Source: Kaistia hirudinis (GTDB lineage: Bacteria; Pseudomonadota; Alphaproteobacteria; Rhizobiales; Kaistiaceae). Taken from it: a DNA stretch of 64,000 bases. Numbering within the stretch: the stretch's first letter is position 1; each line of letters opens with the position of its first letter. The DNA lies in assembly GCF_014196455.1 (NCBI RefSeq), contig NZ_JACIDS010000002.1, positions 558,001-622,000 on the forward strand, read 5' to 3'. A program made the translations under genes and the position numbers. The notes under the pieces are model-generated. The model saw only the letters and a list, made by a program, of their open reading frames with translations. It had not been told where the DNA came from and made no database searches. Positions 62,807 through 64,000 of this stretch are shown piece by piece.

Positions 62807-64000
62807 ATGCGCTATCTTCCCCTTTCCGGCACCGATCGCAGCGCCATGCTCGCCAGGATCGGCGTCCCCTCGATCGATGATCTCTTCGCCGACATCCCGA
62901 AGCGCCTGCGCGTCAAGGGGCTCGACCTGCCGAGGGCGGCGGGGGAAATGTCCGTCGAGCGCACGCTCGGCCGGCTGGCCGCGAAGAATGTTCCGGCCTC
63001 CACCGTGCCGTTCTTCGTCGGGGCAGGGGCCTACAAGCACCATGTGCCGGCGAGCGTCGACCATCTGATCCAGCGCTCGGAGTTCCTGACCTCCTATACG
63101 CCCTACCAGCCCGAGATCACGCAGGGCACGCTGCAGGTCCTGTTCGAGTTCCAGACCCAGGTCGCGAACCTGACCGGCATGGAGGTGGCGAACGCCTCGA
63201 TGTATGACGGCTCGACCGCGACCGCCGAGGCCGTGCTGATGGCGCACCGCGTCACCAAGCGGAAGAAGGCGGTGCTGGCCGGCGGGCTGCATCCGCATTA
63301 TCGCGCCGTCGTCGAGACGACCTCGGCCATGGCGGGCGATAGCGTCGTCGCGCTGGCGCCCGATCCAGCCGGCACCGAGGATATCCTGGCTGCGATCGAC
63401 GGCGAGACCTCCTGCGTCGTCGTGCAGTCGCCCTCCTTCTACGGCCATCTGATCGACCTAGCGCCGATCGCCGAGAAGGCGCATGCCAACGGCGCGCTGC
63501 TCGTCGCGGTGTTCACGGAAGTCATGTCGCTCGGCCTGATCGAGCCTCCGGGCGCCCAGGGCGCCGACATCGTCGTCGGCGAGGGCCAGTCGATCGGCAA
63601 TCCGCTGACCTTCGGCGGGCCCTATGTCGGCCTGTTCGCGACGCGGCAGAAATTCGTGCGCCAGATGCCCGGTCGCCTCTGCGGCGAGACGGTGGACGCC
63701 GAGGGCCGGCGCGGCTTCGTGCTGACGCTCTCGACCCGCGAGCAGCACATCCGCCGCGACAAGGCGACCTCGAACATCTGCACCAATTCGGGCCTGTGCG
63801 CGCTCGCCTTCACGATCCACATGACGCTGCTCGGCGAGAAGGGGCTCGGCCGCCTCGCGCGCATCAACCACGCCAATGCGGTGGAACTCGCTGAGATGCT
63901 GGTCGAGGCGCCGGGCGTAACCCTCCTGAACGACTCGTTCTTCAACGAATTCACGCTGCGCCTGCCGAAGGACGCTGCGGGGGTGGTCGAAGCGCTCGCC
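62807..64000 (+). CDS. gcvPA: glycine dehydrogenase (decarboxylating) subunit 1, cut by the window edge
   Basis: 398 codons are visible; the gene runs past 64000. The start [31 protein letters not shown] and the body ([71 protein letters not shown]...[38 protein letters not shown]) are those of the N-terminal half protein of the split P system, not the fused GcvP. A gcvPB partner carrying the PLP lysine is expected just beyond the edge. GGAAGGAAAA lies before the ATG. Confidence 0.95.
   Translation, partial: MRYLPLSGTDRSAMLARIGVPSIDDLFADIPKRLRVKGLDLPRAAGEMSVERTLGRLAAKNVPASTVPFFVGAGAYKHHVPASVDHLIQRSEFLTSYTPYQPEITQGTLQVLFEFQTQVANLTGMEVANASMYDGSTATAEAVLMAHRVTKRKKAVLAGGLHPHYRAVVETTSAMAGDSVVALAPDPAGTEDILAAIDGETSCVVVQSPSFYGHLIDLAPIAEKAHANGALLVAVFTEVMSLGLIEPPGAQGADIVVGEGQSIGNPLTFGGPYVGLFATRQKFVRQMPGRLCGETVDAEGRRGFVLTLSTREQHIRRDKATSNICTNSGLCALAFTIHMTLLGEKGLGRLARINHANAVELAEMLVEAPGVTLLNDSFFNEFTLRLPKDAAGVVEALA

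Overview
The window looks like a chromosomal backbone segment of an alphaproteobacterium of the order Hyphomicrobiales (Rhizobiales). The reasons are its visibly high GC content (not computed), an invasion-associated-locus-B protein next to an aa3-type cytochrome oxidase operon (coxB-coxA-ctaB-small CoxF-like-ctaG-coxC-DUF983-surf1), families typical of the group (DUF6101, DUF1176, RT0821/Lpp0805 lipoprotein, DmeRF metal efflux) and a split glycine decarboxylase (gcvPA) behind a tandem glycine riboswitch. No rRNA, tRNA, phage, transposon or CRISPR array was seen. The genus cannot be named from this sequence alone.

Layout. 1-6110: DUF4242 protein, a secreted unknown, ubiA, an AEC transporter, DUF6101, an unknown ORF that starts right after the stop of an FAD-linked D-2-hydroxyacid dehydrogenase-like gene. 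6202-13850: DUF3300 protein with a 12-unit Arg/Pro/Gln/Asn repeat, fabI, a histidine phosphatase, a small secreted protein, aroC, DUF1176, a LysE-type exporter and a nucleoside deaminase. 14015-20974: two coupled RNA methyltransferases, a VOC protein, the Co/Ni efflux pair dmeF-dmeR with a palindrome over the dmeR ribosome binding site, a diheme cytochrome c, a SCO protein and a DUF1353-like lipoprotein. 20975-26802: a 10-bp perfect inverted repeat upstream of an arylsulfatase broken by an in-frame amber codon, dxs, and a coupled pair of unrecognised envelope genes. 26899-36860: Dabb protein, CLC antiporter, Rieske oxygenase, pirin, xseB, host-attachment protein, deacetylase, enoyl-CoA hydratase, tsaC/Sua5, CbpA-like DnaJ, lipoprotein and pdxH. 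36882-42005: DUF2147, a short PhnA-type protein, tldD, a GGDEF diguanylate cyclase, a PPOX flavoprotein and ialB. 42203-48895: the cox operon. 48902-53506: yqgE, a DsbD N-terminal-domain protein, peroxiredoxin, and the ispH-thrB-rnhA operon. 53579-59901: a membrane PAS-GGDEF-EAL protein with degenerate catalytic motifs, then thrC-M16 peptidase-GNAT read leftward. 60085-64000: a lipoprotein, the glycine riboswitch, gcvT, gcvH, a palindromic intergenic repeat, and gcvPA running off the right edge.

How the genes work together. The clearest functional unit is respiration: coxB/A/C encode the oxidase core, ctaB supplies the farnesylated heme precursor, ctaG, surf1 and (at a distance) the SCO protein serve metal and heme assembly, and ubiA belongs to quinone synthesis. 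A second unit is glycine cleavage, switched by glycine through the riboswitch. DmeR/DmeF form a self-contained cobalt/nickel response. ispH and dxs are the late and first steps of the MEP isoprenoid pathway, and thrB and thrC are the last two steps of threonine synthesis, in two separate operons.

No complete new defence or mobile system was found. The best leads are the amber-interrupted sulfatase with its palindromic operator-like site, the degenerate c-di-GMP protein, the unknown envelope pair at 25301-26802, the ORF abutting a stop codon at 4688, and a possible short leader peptide before aroC.
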